Assembly (NCBI RefSeq): GCF_047974105.1
Contig: NZ_JBHYRS010000001.1
Location: forward strand, 124,001 to 188,000
Source of the DNA: Mitsuokella sp047974105
Lineage (GTDB): Bacteria > Bacillota > Negativicutes > Selenomonadales > Selenomonadaceae
Direction: 5' to 3'
Length of the DNA: 64,000 bases
In this document: piece by piece, positions 36,106-44,802 of the stretch
How the letters are laid out: the number at the start of each line of letters is the position of its first letter
How positions within the stretch are numbered: position 1 is the stretch's first letter
Program-made: the position numbers and the translations under genes
The notes under the pieces: generated by a model
The model's database searches: none
What the model was told of the DNA's origin: nothing
Seen by the model: the letters and a program-made list of their open reading frames with translations, nothing else

Positions 36106-36978
36106 TCAGTCGAGGTCTTTGCCCGTGATCATCTTGTAAGCTTCTTCGTACTTCGCAATCGTCTTGTCGATGACATCCTGCGGCAGCTTGTAGTCGCTGT
36201 CCGGATTTGCCTTGAGCCAGTCGCGGACGAACTGCTTGTCATACGACGGCTGCGGTTTGCCGGCTTCGTAGCCTTCAAGCGGCCAGAAGCGGGAGCTGTC
36301 CGGCGTCAGGACCTCGTCGCCGAGGACGATCTGGCCGTTCTCGTCGAGACCGAACTCGAACTTCGTGTCGGCGATGATGATGCCGCGCGAAAGAGCGTAT
36401 TCTGCGCATTTCTTGTAAATGGCAATCGTGTAGTCGCGGAGTTTCTCTGCGTACTCCATGCCATGGCCGGGGAATTCCTTCTCAAAGACGGCTGCGCCCT
36501 GCTCGAGCGAGACGTTCTCGTCGTGGTCACCGAGCTCTGCCTTCGTGCTCGGCGTGAAAATCGGCTCCGGCAGTTTCTGGGATTCCTTGAGGCCTTCCGG
36601 CAGTTTGATACCGCAGACCGTACCGTTCTCCTGGTAGCTTGCCCAGCCGCTGCCCGTGATGTAACCGCGGACGATGCACTCCATCGGCAGCATCGTGAGT
36701 TTTTTGCACTTCATGCTGTTGCCGAGGAACTGCGGCTGACGGAAGAACTCCGGCATGTCGTTGTTGTCGACCGAGATCATGTGATTCGGGATGATATCCT
36801 TCGTGAAGTCGAACCAGAACTTCGACATCTGCGTCAGGACTTTGCCCTTCTTCGTGATCTTGTTTTTGAGGATATGGTCAAAGGCCGAGATACGGTCCGT
36901 GGCAACCATGATGATGCTGTCGCCTGCATCGTAAACCTCGCGAACTTTTCCGGATTTGAACGGCTTATACTCTTTCAT
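36106..36978 (-). CDS. purC: SAICAR synthetase
   Basis: The 290-residue enzyme condenses CAIR with aspartate. It has FKSGKVREVYDAGD at the N-terminus, ATDRISAFD, MECIVRGYITGSGWASY, and IADTKFEFGLDENGQIVLGDEVLTPDSSRFW near the C-terminus. It is somewhat longer than short-form PurC (about 235 residues) and matches the long form. It opens the operon, with a GGAGGATG site before the ATG and a promoter at 37028-37056. purB is not in the cluster. Confidence 0.96.
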   Translation of the reverse strand: MKEYKPFKSGKVREVYDAGDSIIMVATDRISAFDHILKNKITKKGKVLTQMSKFWFDFTKDIIPNHMISVDNNDMPEFFRQPQFLGNSMKCKKLTMLPMECIVRGYITGSGWASYQENGTVCGIKLPEGLKESQKLPEPIFTPSTKAELGDHDENVSLEQGAAVFEKEFPGHGMEYAEKLRDYTIAIYKKCAEYALSRGIIIADTKFEFGLDENGQIVLGDEVLTPDSSRFWPLEGYEAGKPQPSYDKQFVRDWLKANPDSDYKLPQDVIDKTIAKYEEAYKMITGKDLD

Positions 36979-37027
36979 TACTTATCATCCTCCGTCACAT
37001 ACGAATAGATAGGATTTTTCTATCTCC

Positions 37028-37056
37028 ATCATAACGGCAGATGAAAAAAAAGTCAA
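37028..37056 (-). promoter_or_regulatory. Promoter of the pur operon
   Basis: On the minus strand TTGACT (37051-37056) and TATGAT (37028-37033) are 17 bp apart, and the start codon is only about 50 bp away. The leader is too short for a purine riboswitch, so control is more likely by a repressor or by the internal hairpin. Confidence 0.7.
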
Positions 37057-37119
37057 GAAACAGGGTCATATGTCCTTGCGTTGGGGAACGCGCGCCGGGG
37101 AATGGTTAACATCTCACAA

Positions 37120-37145
37120 GGGGCGGGGGCCTGTATTTCGGCTTC
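37120..37145 (-). repeat. Truncated end of a covariant structured element
   Basis: Read on the minus strand, this is the 3' end of the element family: GAAGCCGAAA followed by a C-rich arm. Its outer flank (TTGTGAGATGTTAA, minus strand) nearly repeats the flank of copy 4 (TTATGAGATGTAAA). No matching 5' arm is present. Confidence 0.7.
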
Positions 37146-37166
37146 TTTTTTGTTTACATCTCATAA

Positions 37167-37352
37167 GGGCGGGAGGGCACCATTCCGGTTTCGTCACTCC
37201 GTTAAATGGGCCGCAGGATACGGCTGCAGCGCTTTTGCTGCTTCGCCGTCTGCCACGGCGTTCCTACATCCTGAACAAAGAACGTACGCTGTGCGGCCCA
37301 GCCCTGCGGGCAATCACTCCGTTCCTGCAAGCGCAATGGTGCCCTCCCGCCT
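37167..37352 (-). repeat. Covariant structured element, copy 4 (reverse orientation)
   Basis: Arms at 37168-37184 and 37335-37351 pair perfectly over 17 bp. The internal helix pairs 37207-37215 (TGGGCCGCA) with 37292-37300 (TGCGGCCCA), perfect over 9 bp. The constant hairpin is CGCCGTGGCAGACGGCG in this orientation. It is flanked by TAACTAG at its 5' side. It forms an inverted pair with the copy at 37400. Confidence 0.92.
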
Positions 37353-37399
37353 AGTTACGTCGTACATTTAAGCTCGATGAGAAAGATACTCTGCAGCTA

Positions 37400-37584
37400 G
37401 GGCGGGGAGACCTGTTTCGCCTGCAGGCGTGCAGCGACCGCCCGCAGGGCTGAACCTCAAGAAGCACTCAGCAAAAAGATACGATGTGAGAACGCCGCGG
37501 CAGGCGGCGAAGCGTCTTAGAAAAACTCTATGCCATGAGGTTCATTTTAGCGGAACGCCGAAGCCGAAACAGGTCTCCCCGCCC
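37400..37584 (+). repeat. Covariant structured element, copy 3 (185 bp)
   Basis: Arms at 37400-37419 and 37565-37584 pair perfectly over 20 bp. The internal helix pairs 37451-37459 (TGAACCTCA) with 37536-37544 (TGAGGTTCA), perfect over 9 bp. The CGCCG/CGGCG hairpin is centred near 37502. The 47 bp between this copy and copy 4 hold no gene. Confidence 0.93.
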
Positions 37585-37643
37585 CTTTGCCAAACGTAAC
37601 TTCTTTCCCCGAACTCCGAATCCTGCAAACTACGCAAACTAAA

Positions 37644-37686
37644 AAAGAAGGGAACTATCCGAATCTGCTGGACAGTTCCCTTCTTT
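37644..37686 (-). terminator. Terminator of the activase/dehydratase gene
   Basis: AAAGAAGGGAACT pairs with AGTTCCCTTCTTT across a 17-nt loop and is followed by T residues on the minus strand. Confidence 0.85.
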
Positions 37687-37723
37687 ATCGAAGTATCTTT
37701 AGAAGTATCTTTAATTGTGCGTT

Positions 37724-40700
37724 TCAACGCTGCTCTGCCTCGCGGCTTTCTTCTTCGGCGATTTCTTCGCCCTTTGGCCCGCGCTCTTTTGCTACGGCGA
37801 GCATGAGTTTGAGGCGGTTGAGCTGGTTGACTTCGGAGGAGCCTGCATCGCAGTCGATGGCGGTGAGGTTTGCTCCTTTATAGCTCTCGCGCAGTTCGTG
37901 CATGACGCCTTTGCCCGTGATGTGGTTCGGCAGGCAGCCGAACGGCTGGAGGCAGACGACGTTGGGCACGCCTTCGTCGATGAGTTTGACCATTTCGCCT
38001 GTCAGGAACCAGCCTTCGCCGGCCATGTTGCCGAGGCTGACGTGGCGCGAGGCGAGTCTTGCCGTATCGTCAATCTTATGCGGCGCGCGGAAGTGGCGGC
38101 TGTTCTTTAAAGCCTTGCGCATCGGCGCGCGGTAGAAGTTGATGATGTTGATGAACATGCGGCCAAAGAAGCTGCTCTTTTTCTGGCCGTCGAGCAGTTT
38201 GTGCTTGACAATTGGGTCGTAGGCCGAATAGAGGAAGAAGTCCACGAAATCCGGCATGACGACTTCGGCGCCCTCTTCCATCAGGACCTTCTCGATGTGG
38301 TTGTTGGCCACCGGATGGTACTTCGCGAGGATTTCACCGACGATGCCGACTTTCGGCTTCCAGAGGTCTTCGTCAATCGGGATGTTGTCGAATTCCTTGA
38401 CGATCTGCTTGACCGTGCGCTGGAATTTGAAGTAGCCGCAGTCACGCAGCACTTCCTTGCATTTTGCCATCCACTTGTCGTAAAGGCGCTGGGTTTCGCC
38501 CTTCTGCAGTTCGTACGGCATCATGCGGTTTTTGACATTCTGCAGGAGGTCGCCGAAGATCGCGGCCTTGATGGCGGCGACGAGCATCGGGCGCGTGAGG
38601 CGGAACGAATCCGTCTCTTCGGGCAGGCCGTGCACGGCGAAGACCGGCACCTGCGGGAAGCCCGCGTATTTGAGGGCCTGACGCAACACGCTCATGTAGT
38701 TCGTCGCGCGGCAGGCACCGCAGGTCTGGAACATTGCGATGCTCGTGTGGTCGGGGTCGTATTTGCCCGACTTCAGGGCCGCGAGCAGCTGGCCGATGAC
38801 GACGATGGACGGATAGCACATGTCGTTGTTGACGTAGCGCAGGCCGAGGTCGATGGCCGCCTTGTCCGGCATTTTCGGCACGACGAGGTTGTAGCCGAAG
38901 TCACGCATGACGGATTTGATGAGCTCGAAGTGAATCGGAGCCATCTGCGGCGCGAGGATCGTGTGCGTCTTTTTGCATTCCGCCGTAAAGTGCGGGCGCT
39001 CGATGGGCTTAATTTCCTGATACGGCACGGGTTTGCGGCGTGCAAGCGCGGCCATGAGAGAACGCAGACGGATGCGCGCGGCGCCGAGGTTCGAGACTTC
39101 GTCGAGCTTGATCATCGTGTAGATGCGGCTGTGCGACTCGAGGATGTCGCGGACCTGTCCCGTCGTCAGCGCGTCGAGGCCGCAGCCGAACGAGCTGAAC
39201 TGAATCAGCGTGAAATTCGGATGCTCCGCGACGAACTGCGCGGCGTGGTAAAGGCGCGCATGATAGCTCCACTGGTTGACGATCTTGAGGCGCGCAGCCT
39301 TGACCGGCATATGGTAGACCGCGTCTTCCGAAATGATCGGCAGATGATAGCTCTGGATCATCTCCGGAATGCCGTGGTTGATCTCGGGGTCGATGTGGTA
39401 CGGACGGCCGACGAGCATGATGACCTGCTCGCCCGTCTTTTCGGCGCGTTCAAGGATTTTTTTGCCGTAGTCGCGCACATCCTGACGGTACTGCGCGAGC
39501 TCCCTGTAGGCCTCGTCGACGGCTTCGGCAATTTCCTTTTTGCCGAGGCCTTCCCGCTCGCCGAGTTCTTCATAAAGGCGCTCAGCCATGCGCTTTTCAT
39601 CGTTGATTGGCAGGAACGGCTCGATGAAGTCGATGTTCTTCTCGCGCAGGATGTCCATGTTGCCGCGGATGTTCTCGGCGTACGAAGCGACGATTGGGCA
39701 GTTGTAATGGTTCTCGGACGGATGCTTGTCATCGACCATGTTGTAAGGCTCGCACGGATAGAAAATCTTCGTGACGCCCTTTTCGATGAGGTCCATGATG
39801 TGGCCGTGCGCGAGCTTCGCCGGATAGCACAGCGAGTCGGACGGCACCGTCGCCATGCCCTTGAAGTACATCTTCGCGCTCGATTTGCCCGAAATGACGA
39901 CCTTGTAGCCGAGTTTCGTGAAGAACGTGAACCAGAACGGATAGTCCTCGTACATGTTCAGGACGCGCGGGATGCCGATCGTGCCGCGTGACGGATGCTC
40001 AAGCGGCTCGTAGAATTTGAACATGCGGTCGTATTTATATTGGTAGATATTCGGCGTGTCCGATTCTTTTTTCTGGCCGCCGATGCCGCGCTCGCAGCGG
40101 TTGCCCGTGAAGTACTTGCCGCCGTCGGGGAACTTCTGCATCGTGATCAGGCACTTGTTGCCGCAGCCGCGGCAGCGGTACGAGCTCGTCGCCACTTCGA
40201 AATGGTCGAGTTCGTCTGCTGAAAGCAGGCTCGATTTTTCCGTACCCGCTTCGAGAGCCAGGATGGCCGCGCCGTACGCACCCATGAGGCCCGCAATATC
40301 GGGGCGGATGACATCACGGTCGAGGAGTTTTTCCATGCAGCGCAGCACGGCGTCGTTGTAGAACGTGCCGCCCTGTACGACGATGTGGTCGCCGAGTTCG
40401 CGGACATCCTTGAGCTGCATGACCTTAAAGAGCGCGTTCTTGATGACGGAGAAGGCAATGCCGGCCGAGATGTCGGCGACATCGGCGCCCTCTTTCTGTG
40501 CCTGCTTGACCTTCGAGTTCATGAAGACCGTGCAGCGCGTGCCGAGGTCGACAGGAGCTTTTGAGTCGATGGCCTTGGCCGCAAACTCGGCCGGCGTCAT
40601 GTGCAGACCTTCGGCGAAGTTCTGGATGAACGAACCGCAGCCGGCCGAGCACGCCTCATTCAGCGTGATGTTGCCGATGCTGCCGTCCTTGACGAAGAAG

Positions 40701-41983
40701 CACTTCATGTCCTGACCGCCGATATCGATGACAAACGTGACATCGGGGCAGAATTCCTGTGCCGCCCGCAGGTGCGCGAACGTCTCGACCTCGCCGCCGT
40801 CAGCGTGCAGCGCAGCTTTGACAATGGCCTCGCCGTAGCCCGTGGTCATGGCACCGGCGATATGCGTGCCCTCAGGCAGGGCCGCATAAAGTCCCTTCAT
40901 CTCTTTGACGACCGTCTTTAAAGGCGAGCCCTGATTGCTGCCGTACGAGGTGTAGAGGATTTCCTTGTCCCTGCCGATGGCCGTGATTTTCGTCGTCGTC
41001 GAGCCCGCGTCGATGCCGACGTAGACCGGGCCGCGGTACGATTTGAGGTCGCCGCGCTTTACCTTGTCCTTGTCGTGGCGGGCCTTGAAAGCCTCGTAGT
41101 CCGCACGGTTCTCAAACAGCGTGAAGTCGGCCTTGCGCGTCTCGCGGGCCGCGGCCTGTTTGGCCTTCTCGATGCTTTCTTCGAGGCGTTTGACGTCGAT
41201 GACCTCGGCCTCATCGGAAAGCGCCGCGCCCATCGCGACGAAGTAGTTGCCGTAGTCGACCTTGACGACGTGCTCATCGTCGAGCTTCAGCGTCTCAATG
41301 AAGCGTTTGCGCAGCTCCGGCAGGAAGTGCAGCGGGCCGCCGAGGAAGGCGACGTGACCGCTTATGGGACGGCCCTGTGCGAGGTTGCCGATGGTCTGAT
41401 TGACCACGGCCTGGAAAATGGAGAGCGCAATGTCTGCCTTTTCCGCACCATCATTCATGAGCGCCTGAATATCGGTCTTGGCAAAGACGCCGCAGCGCGA
41501 AGCGATCGTGTAGATCTGCTTGCCCTTGGCCGCAAGGTCGTCAAGCCCCTTGGCATCCGTTGATAAAAGCGATGCCATATGGTCGATGAAGGAGCCCGTG
41601 CCGCCCGCGCAGACGCCGTTCATGCGCTGCTCCGGTGCATCGCCGAAGTACGTGATTTTCGCGTCCTCGCCGCCAAGCTCCACGACCGTATCCGTCTGCG
41701 GAATCAGCTCTTTGACGGCCGCCGCGCAGGCGATGACTTCCTGCACGAAAGGCAGGCCGATGCGCTGTGCGATACCCATGCCGGCTGAGCCCGTCAGGGC
41801 GAAAGAGAATTTCCTTTCACCAACGATGGATTTCAGATGCGTCAGATTCTCCTGCAGGGCGTTGCCGATCTCCGAAAAATGGCGGGCATAATTCTTGTAG
41901 AGAATTTTCTTCTCATGGTCGAGCACAACGAGCTTGATGGTCGTCGAGCCGACATCAATCCCTACGTTCAATACTGATTTCAT
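37724..41983 (-). CDS. Fused acyl-CoA dehydratase activase / double-cubane-type protein
   Basis: The 1419-residue protein joins two BcrAD/BadFG-type ATPase domains with a dehydratase-like half. The first (about 1-265) has GIDVGSTTIK at 8-17 and CAGGTGSF near 125; the second (about 318-585) has GIDAGSTTTK and CSAGCGSF. A DUF2229-type region follows (CRGCGNKC, NRCERG, DSLCYPAKLAHGH), then an HgdB-like C-terminal part with scattered Cys (FGCGLDAL, NNDMCYPS, FQTCGACRATNYM, LQPFGCLPNH). Activases use ATP to drive low-potential electron transfer to 2-hydroxyacyl-CoA dehydratases. The fused form resembles double-cubane-cluster proteins that reduce small molecules. The natural substrate is unknown. 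It is monocistronic. Confidence 0.88.
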   Translation of the reverse strand: MKSVLNVGIDVGSTTIKLVVLDHEKKILYKNYARHFSEIGNALQENLTHLKSIVGERKFSFALTGSAGMGIAQRIGLPFVQEVIACAAAVKELIPQTDTVVELGGEDAKITYFGDAPEQRMNGVCAGGTGSFIDHMASLLSTDAKGLDDLAAKGKQIYTIASRCGVFAKTDIQALMNDGAEKADIALSIFQAVVNQTIGNLAQGRPISGHVAFLGGPLHFLPELRKRFIETLKLDDEHVVKVDYGNYFVAMGAALSDEAEVIDVKRLEESIEKAKQAAARETRKADFTLFENRADYEAFKARHDKDKVKRGDLKSYRGPVYVGIDAGSTTTKITAIGRDKEILYTSYGSNQGSPLKTVVKEMKGLYAALPEGTHIAGAMTTGYGEAIVKAALHADGGEVETFAHLRAAQEFCPDVTFVIDIGGQDMKCFFVKDGSIGNITLNEACSAGCGSFIQNFAEGLHMTPAEFAAKAIDSKAPVDLGTRCTVFMNSKVKQAQKEGADVADISAGIAFSVIKNALFKVMQLKDVRELGDHIVVQGGTFYNDAVLRCMEKLLDRDVIRPDIAGLMGAYGAAILALEAGTEKSSLLSADELDHFEVATSSYRCRGCGNKCLITMQKFPDGGKYFTGNRCERGIGGQKKESDTPNIYQYKYDRMFKFYEPLEHPSRGTIGIPRVLNMYEDYPFWFTFFTKLGYKVVISGKSSAKMYFKGMATVPSDSLCYPAKLAHGHIMDLIEKGVTKIFYPCEPYNMVDDKHPSENHYNCPIVASYAENIRGNMDILREKNIDFIEPFLPINDEKRMAERLYEELGEREGLGKKEIAEAVDEAYRELAQYRQDVRDYGKKILERAEKTGEQVIMLVGRPYHIDPEINHGIPEMIQSYHLPIISEDAVYHMPVKAARLKIVNQWSYHARLYHAAQFVAEHPNFTLIQFSSFGCGLDALTTGQVRDILESHSRIYTMIKLDEVSNLGAARIRLRSLMAALARRKPVPYQEIKPIERPHFTAECKKTHTILAPQMAPIHFELIKSVMRDFGYNLVVPKMPDKAAIDLGLRYVNNDMCYPSIVVIGQLLAALKSGKYDPDHTSIAMFQTCGACRATNYMSVLRQALKYAGFPQVPVFAVHGLPEETDSFRLTRPMLVAAIKAAIFGDLLQNVKNRMMPYELQKGETQRLYDKWMAKCKEVLRDCGYFKFQRTVKQIVKEFDNIPIDEDLWKPKVGIVGEILAKYHPVANNHIEKVLMEEGAEVVMPDFVDFFLYSAYDPIVKHKLLDGQKKSSFFGRMFINIINFYRAPMRKALKNSRHFRAPHKIDDTARLASRHVSLGNMAGEGWFLTGEMVKLIDEGVPNVVCLQPFGCLPNHITGKGVMHELRESYKGANLTAIDCDAGSSEVNQLNRLKLMLAVAKERGPKGEEIAEEESREAEQR

Positions 41984-42055
41984 TTTTACACCACCTAGTG
42001 TCCTGGATTTATTCTGAAAAATATATGAAGACCCCCCTTTTCAGGGTCACATTAT

Positions 42056-42084
42056 ATTCTAACCTATATAAAGGGACCGTGCAA
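42056..42084 (-). promoter_or_regulatory. Promoter of the activase/dehydratase gene
   Basis: On the minus strand TTGCAC (42079-42084) and TAGAAT (42056-42061) are 17 bp apart. A small GACCC/GGGTC hairpin (about 42030-42048) lies in the leader. Confidence 0.6.
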
Positions 42085-42110
42085 GTCCGGAAGTTACTGA
42101 CAAATTCAAA

Positions 42111-42140
42111 AGCCCCGCTTCTTTTTGAGGAAACGAGGCT
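42111..42140 (-). terminator. Terminator after truA
   Basis: AGCCTCG and CGGGGCT pair with one mismatch around a 16-nt loop, followed by TTT on the minus strand. It would end the ribosomal/ECF/truA transcript. Confidence 0.55.
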
Positions 42141-42228
42141 GAAAATGAGATATCTTATCAAATTTTAGCGGCAAAGACGCCAAAAATAAGCATAAATGCT
42201 GTATTTTGACTTTTCGACATTTTACTTT

Positions 42229-43023
42229 TCAAAAGTGAAAGGACTCGCCATAATCGACTTCGGCGAGAAAAAGGCCGCAGGCAGGGGCCGTGGCCGAAGC
42301 TTTCTGACGGTCCTTCGCTTCGAGAATCTCCTTGAAACCTTCCGGCGTGATATAGCCGAGACCGACATTCGCGAGCGTCCCGATGATGTTGCGCACCATG
42401 TGGTAGAGAAAACCGCTGCCGTGGATGCGGCATTCGAGCTGCCCGCCCGCAATTTCCGTGAGTGAGACGTCGTACATCGTGCGCACGGGACTCATCGGCG
42501 CGCCGCCGCTCGCGCGAAACGACGTAAAATCATGTGTGCCGAGAATCATATTGAGAGCTTCGCGCATGGCCGCGAGGTCGAGAGGACGCCGGATGTACCA
42601 CGCGTAGCGCGCCGTCATGGGATTCGGCACCCCGCCCTGCTGAAGGCGGTAAATGTACGTCTTGCTCTTGGCGCTGTGACGCGCGCTGAAGTCAAAATCC
42701 GCCTCGCCGGCAGCCTGAATGGCGATATCACTTGGCAAAAGGCTGTTGACGGCGCGCACGATGCGGTCTGTCGGAATGCGTCCGTTCGTAAAGAAATTGA
42801 CAACCTGCCCGTAGGCATGAACACCGGCATCCGTGCGGCCCGCAGCCGCGAGCTCGATGCTGTCGCCAAAGACGACGGCGAGTTTTTCTTCCAATATATT
42901 CTGCACGGCCACAATCGGCGGCGTCTGACGCTGAAAGCCGTGATAGGCCGTGCCGTCATACGCGACCTTTAAGACAACATTGCGCGCGCGGGCCTTCATC
43001 TCGGCCTTGTGTTCCCGTTTCAT
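42229..43023 (-). CDS. truA: tRNA pseudouridine(38-40) synthase
   Basis: The 264-residue enzyme modifies uridines 38-40 in the anticodon arm of tRNAs. The catalytic Asp lies in AAGRTDAGVHAYGQVVNF, and the substrate-binding segment YDGTAYHGFQRQ is near the N-terminus. It is the last gene after ecfT, the common order in Firmicutes. The start at 43023 has AGAAGGGAA about 14 bp upstream; an ATG eight codons later is the alternative and is preceded by AAGG. Confidence 0.95.
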   Translation of the reverse strand: MKREHKAEMKARARNVVLKVAYDGTAYHGFQRQTPPIVAVQNILEEKLAVVFGDSIELAAAGRTDAGVHAYGQVVNFFTNGRIPTDRIVRAVNSLLPSDIAIQAAGEADFDFSARHSAKSKTYIYRLQQGGVPNPMTARYAWYIRRPLDLAAMREALNMILGTHDFTSFRASGGAPMSPVRTMYDVSLTEIAGGQLECRIHGSGFLYHMVRNIIGTLANVGLGYITPEGFKEILEAKDRQKASATAPACGLFLAEVDYGESFHF

Positions 43024-43056
43024 AAAATGGCAAAATTCCCTTCTATTTATATAGTA

Positions 43057-43848
43057 TCAGCGCACGGCGATGACGGCGGCAATCAGCAGGACCGTAAAGC
43101 CCCAGGCCACATAGTCAATGCTCGTGACTTTCAGGGCCTTCATCTGCGTCCGCCCCTCGCCGCCGCGGTAGCAGCGCGCCTCCATGGCCATCGCGAGGTC
43201 ATCGGCACGTCGGAAGGCTGAAAGGAACAAGGGCACCAGCACCGGCACAAAGGCTTTAAGGCGTTTGGCGATGCTGCCGTCCTGAAAATCCGCACCGCGC
43301 GACTGCTGCGCTTTCATGATGCGGTCCGTCTCCTGTATCAGCGTCGGCACAAAGCGCAGCGCAATCGTCATCATCATTGCGAGTTCATGGGCCGGCACGC
43401 CGAAACGCTTAAAAGGAGACAGCAAGTCTTCCATGGCATCCGTCAGCTTAATCGGGCTGGTCGTAAAGGTCAAAAGCGACGACAGCAGAATCAAGAGCAC
43501 CAGTCTCAGCGAAATATAGAAGCCCTCGACAATGCCCTCCCAGGTCAGGCTGAAAATCCAGACCTGCGCGAGCTCCTCGCCCGGCGTGCTGAACAGGTGG
43601 ATGACAAAGGTGAAAAGGATAATCCACCAAAGCGGCTTTAACGAACGCAGCATCGTGCCCATTGGCACTTTTGATAAGAGCATGAGCACAAACGTCAGAG
43701 CCGTCAGCATGGCGTACGAAATCGCACTGCGGCAGACGAAAATCAGCACGAGGTAGAAGAACAGCAGCACGACCTTCGTGCGCGGGTCGAGCCTGTGCAG
43801 GATGGAACTCCCAGGAAAATACTGGCCAATCGTGATATCGGATAACAT
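43057..43848 (-). CDS. ecfT: Energy-coupling factor transporter transmembrane protein EcfT
   Basis: The 263-residue membrane protein has about five to six helices and the two Arg-containing coupling motifs, QQSRGADF and MEARCYRG, that contact the EcfA ATPases. It links the ATPases to interchangeable vitamin- or metal-binding S components encoded elsewhere. It begins one base after the ecfA2 stop. Loss of the Ala in the first A-R-G motif (S-R-G here) is common in the family. Confidence 0.94.
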   Translation of the reverse strand: MLSDITIGQYFPGSSILHRLDPRTKVVLLFFYLVLIFVCRSAISYAMLTALTFVLMLLSKVPMGTMLRSLKPLWWIILFTFVIHLFSTPGEELAQVWIFSLTWEGIVEGFYISLRLVLLILLSSLLTFTTSPIKLTDAMEDLLSPFKRFGVPAHELAMMMTIALRFVPTLIQETDRIMKAQQSRGADFQDGSIAKRLKAFVPVLVPLFLSAFRRADDLAMAMEARCYRGGEGRTQMKALKVTSIDYVAWGFTVLLIAAVIAVR

Positions 43849-43849
43849 C

Positions 43850-44800
43850 TCAGCACGCCCCCTTCCCGTTCTTGTCTTCCTTATCTTTTATATCTTTTCT
43901 GTCTTTACTGCCGTTTTTCTCTCTATGGTCCTGCAGCAGCCTGCGGCAGACGTCTTTAAGGCATTTATGAGCCTCCTCGAAATTCAGGCAGTCCGTGCGC
44001 ACGGGCAGGCCCGCCTCTTTCATGCGCGCTAAAAGCTCCATGACATGAGGCGGCCTGAGGCCTGCCTGCGCAAGCATCGCGTTATCCTGAAACACTTCTT
44101 TTGGCGAGGCATCCGCGATTTTTTCCGCCTGACTCATGATGATGACATGGTCAGCAAGGCGCGCGATGTCGTCCATGTTGTGCGAGACGAAGATGATCGT
44201 GACGTTCTTCTTTTCGTGCAGATAGCGGATGGTCCTGGTGAGTTCCTCGCGGCCGCGCGGGTCGAGCCCCGCCGTCGGCTCATCGAGCACGAGGTACTCC
44301 GGCTTCAGCGCGAGCACGCCCGCAATGGCCACGCGGCGCTGCTGGCCGCCGCTGAGTTCAAACGGCGAACGCTCTTTGTATGTCTCGTAGTCGAGGTGCA
44401 CGAGCTGCATGGCTTCCCTGACGCGCGCTTCAACTTCTTCTTCGGCAAGGCCGAGATTGCGCGGGCCAAAGGCGATATCCGCAGCAATCGTCTCCTCAAA
44501 GAGCTGCTGCTCCGCATACTGGAAGACCATGCCGACCTTCAGGCGCATGCGCTTGGCAGATGCGCGCTCCTTTTTATTTTTCGGGTTGATGTCGACGCCA
44601 TCGACAAGCACGCGGCCGCTTGTCGGCTGCAGCAGGCCGTTGAACTGCTGCAGCAGCGTGGACTTGCCCGAGCCCGTATGGCCCGCAATGGCCGTGAACG
44701 AACCTTCCTCGATGGTCAGCGAGACATCCTTGAGCGCCTGATGCGCAAACGGCGTCTTCGGCATATAAATGTAGTCGACATGCTCCAATGTAATGGCCAA
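43850..44800 (-). CDS. ecfA2: Energy-coupling factor transporter ATP-binding protein EcfA2
   Basis: The 316-residue ABC ATPase has Walker A GHTGSGKST near residue 41, the Q-loop VFQYAEQQLF typical of EcfA2, the signature ELSGGQQRRVAIAG and Walker B YLVLDEPTAGLD. A Lys/Asp-rich tail of about 25 residues at the C-terminus exceeds the usual 285-290 residue length. It pairs with EcfA1 to power the shared ECF module. It starts 2 bp after the ecfA1 stop. Confidence 0.94.
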   Translation of the reverse strand: MAITLEHVDYIYMPKTPFAHQALKDVSLTIEEGSFTAIAGHTGSGKSTLLQQFNGLLQPTSGRVLVDGVDINPKNKKERASAKRMRLKVGMVFQYAEQQLFEETIAADIAFGPRNLGLAEEEVEARVREAMQLVHLDYETYKERSPFELSGGQQRRVAIAGVLALKPEYLVLDEPTAGLDPRGREELTRTIRYLHEKKNVTIIFVSHNMDDIARLADHVIIMSQAEKIADASPKEVFQDNAMLAQAGLRPPHVMELLARMKEAGLPVRTDCLNFEEAHKCLKDVCRRLLQDHREKNGSKDRKDIKDKEDKNGKGAC

Positions 44801-44802
44801 GG

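Noticed and set aside
36979..37056. Purine riboswitch ahead of purC
   Set aside because: The predicted leader is only about 50 nt and lacks the conserved purine-aptamer loops.
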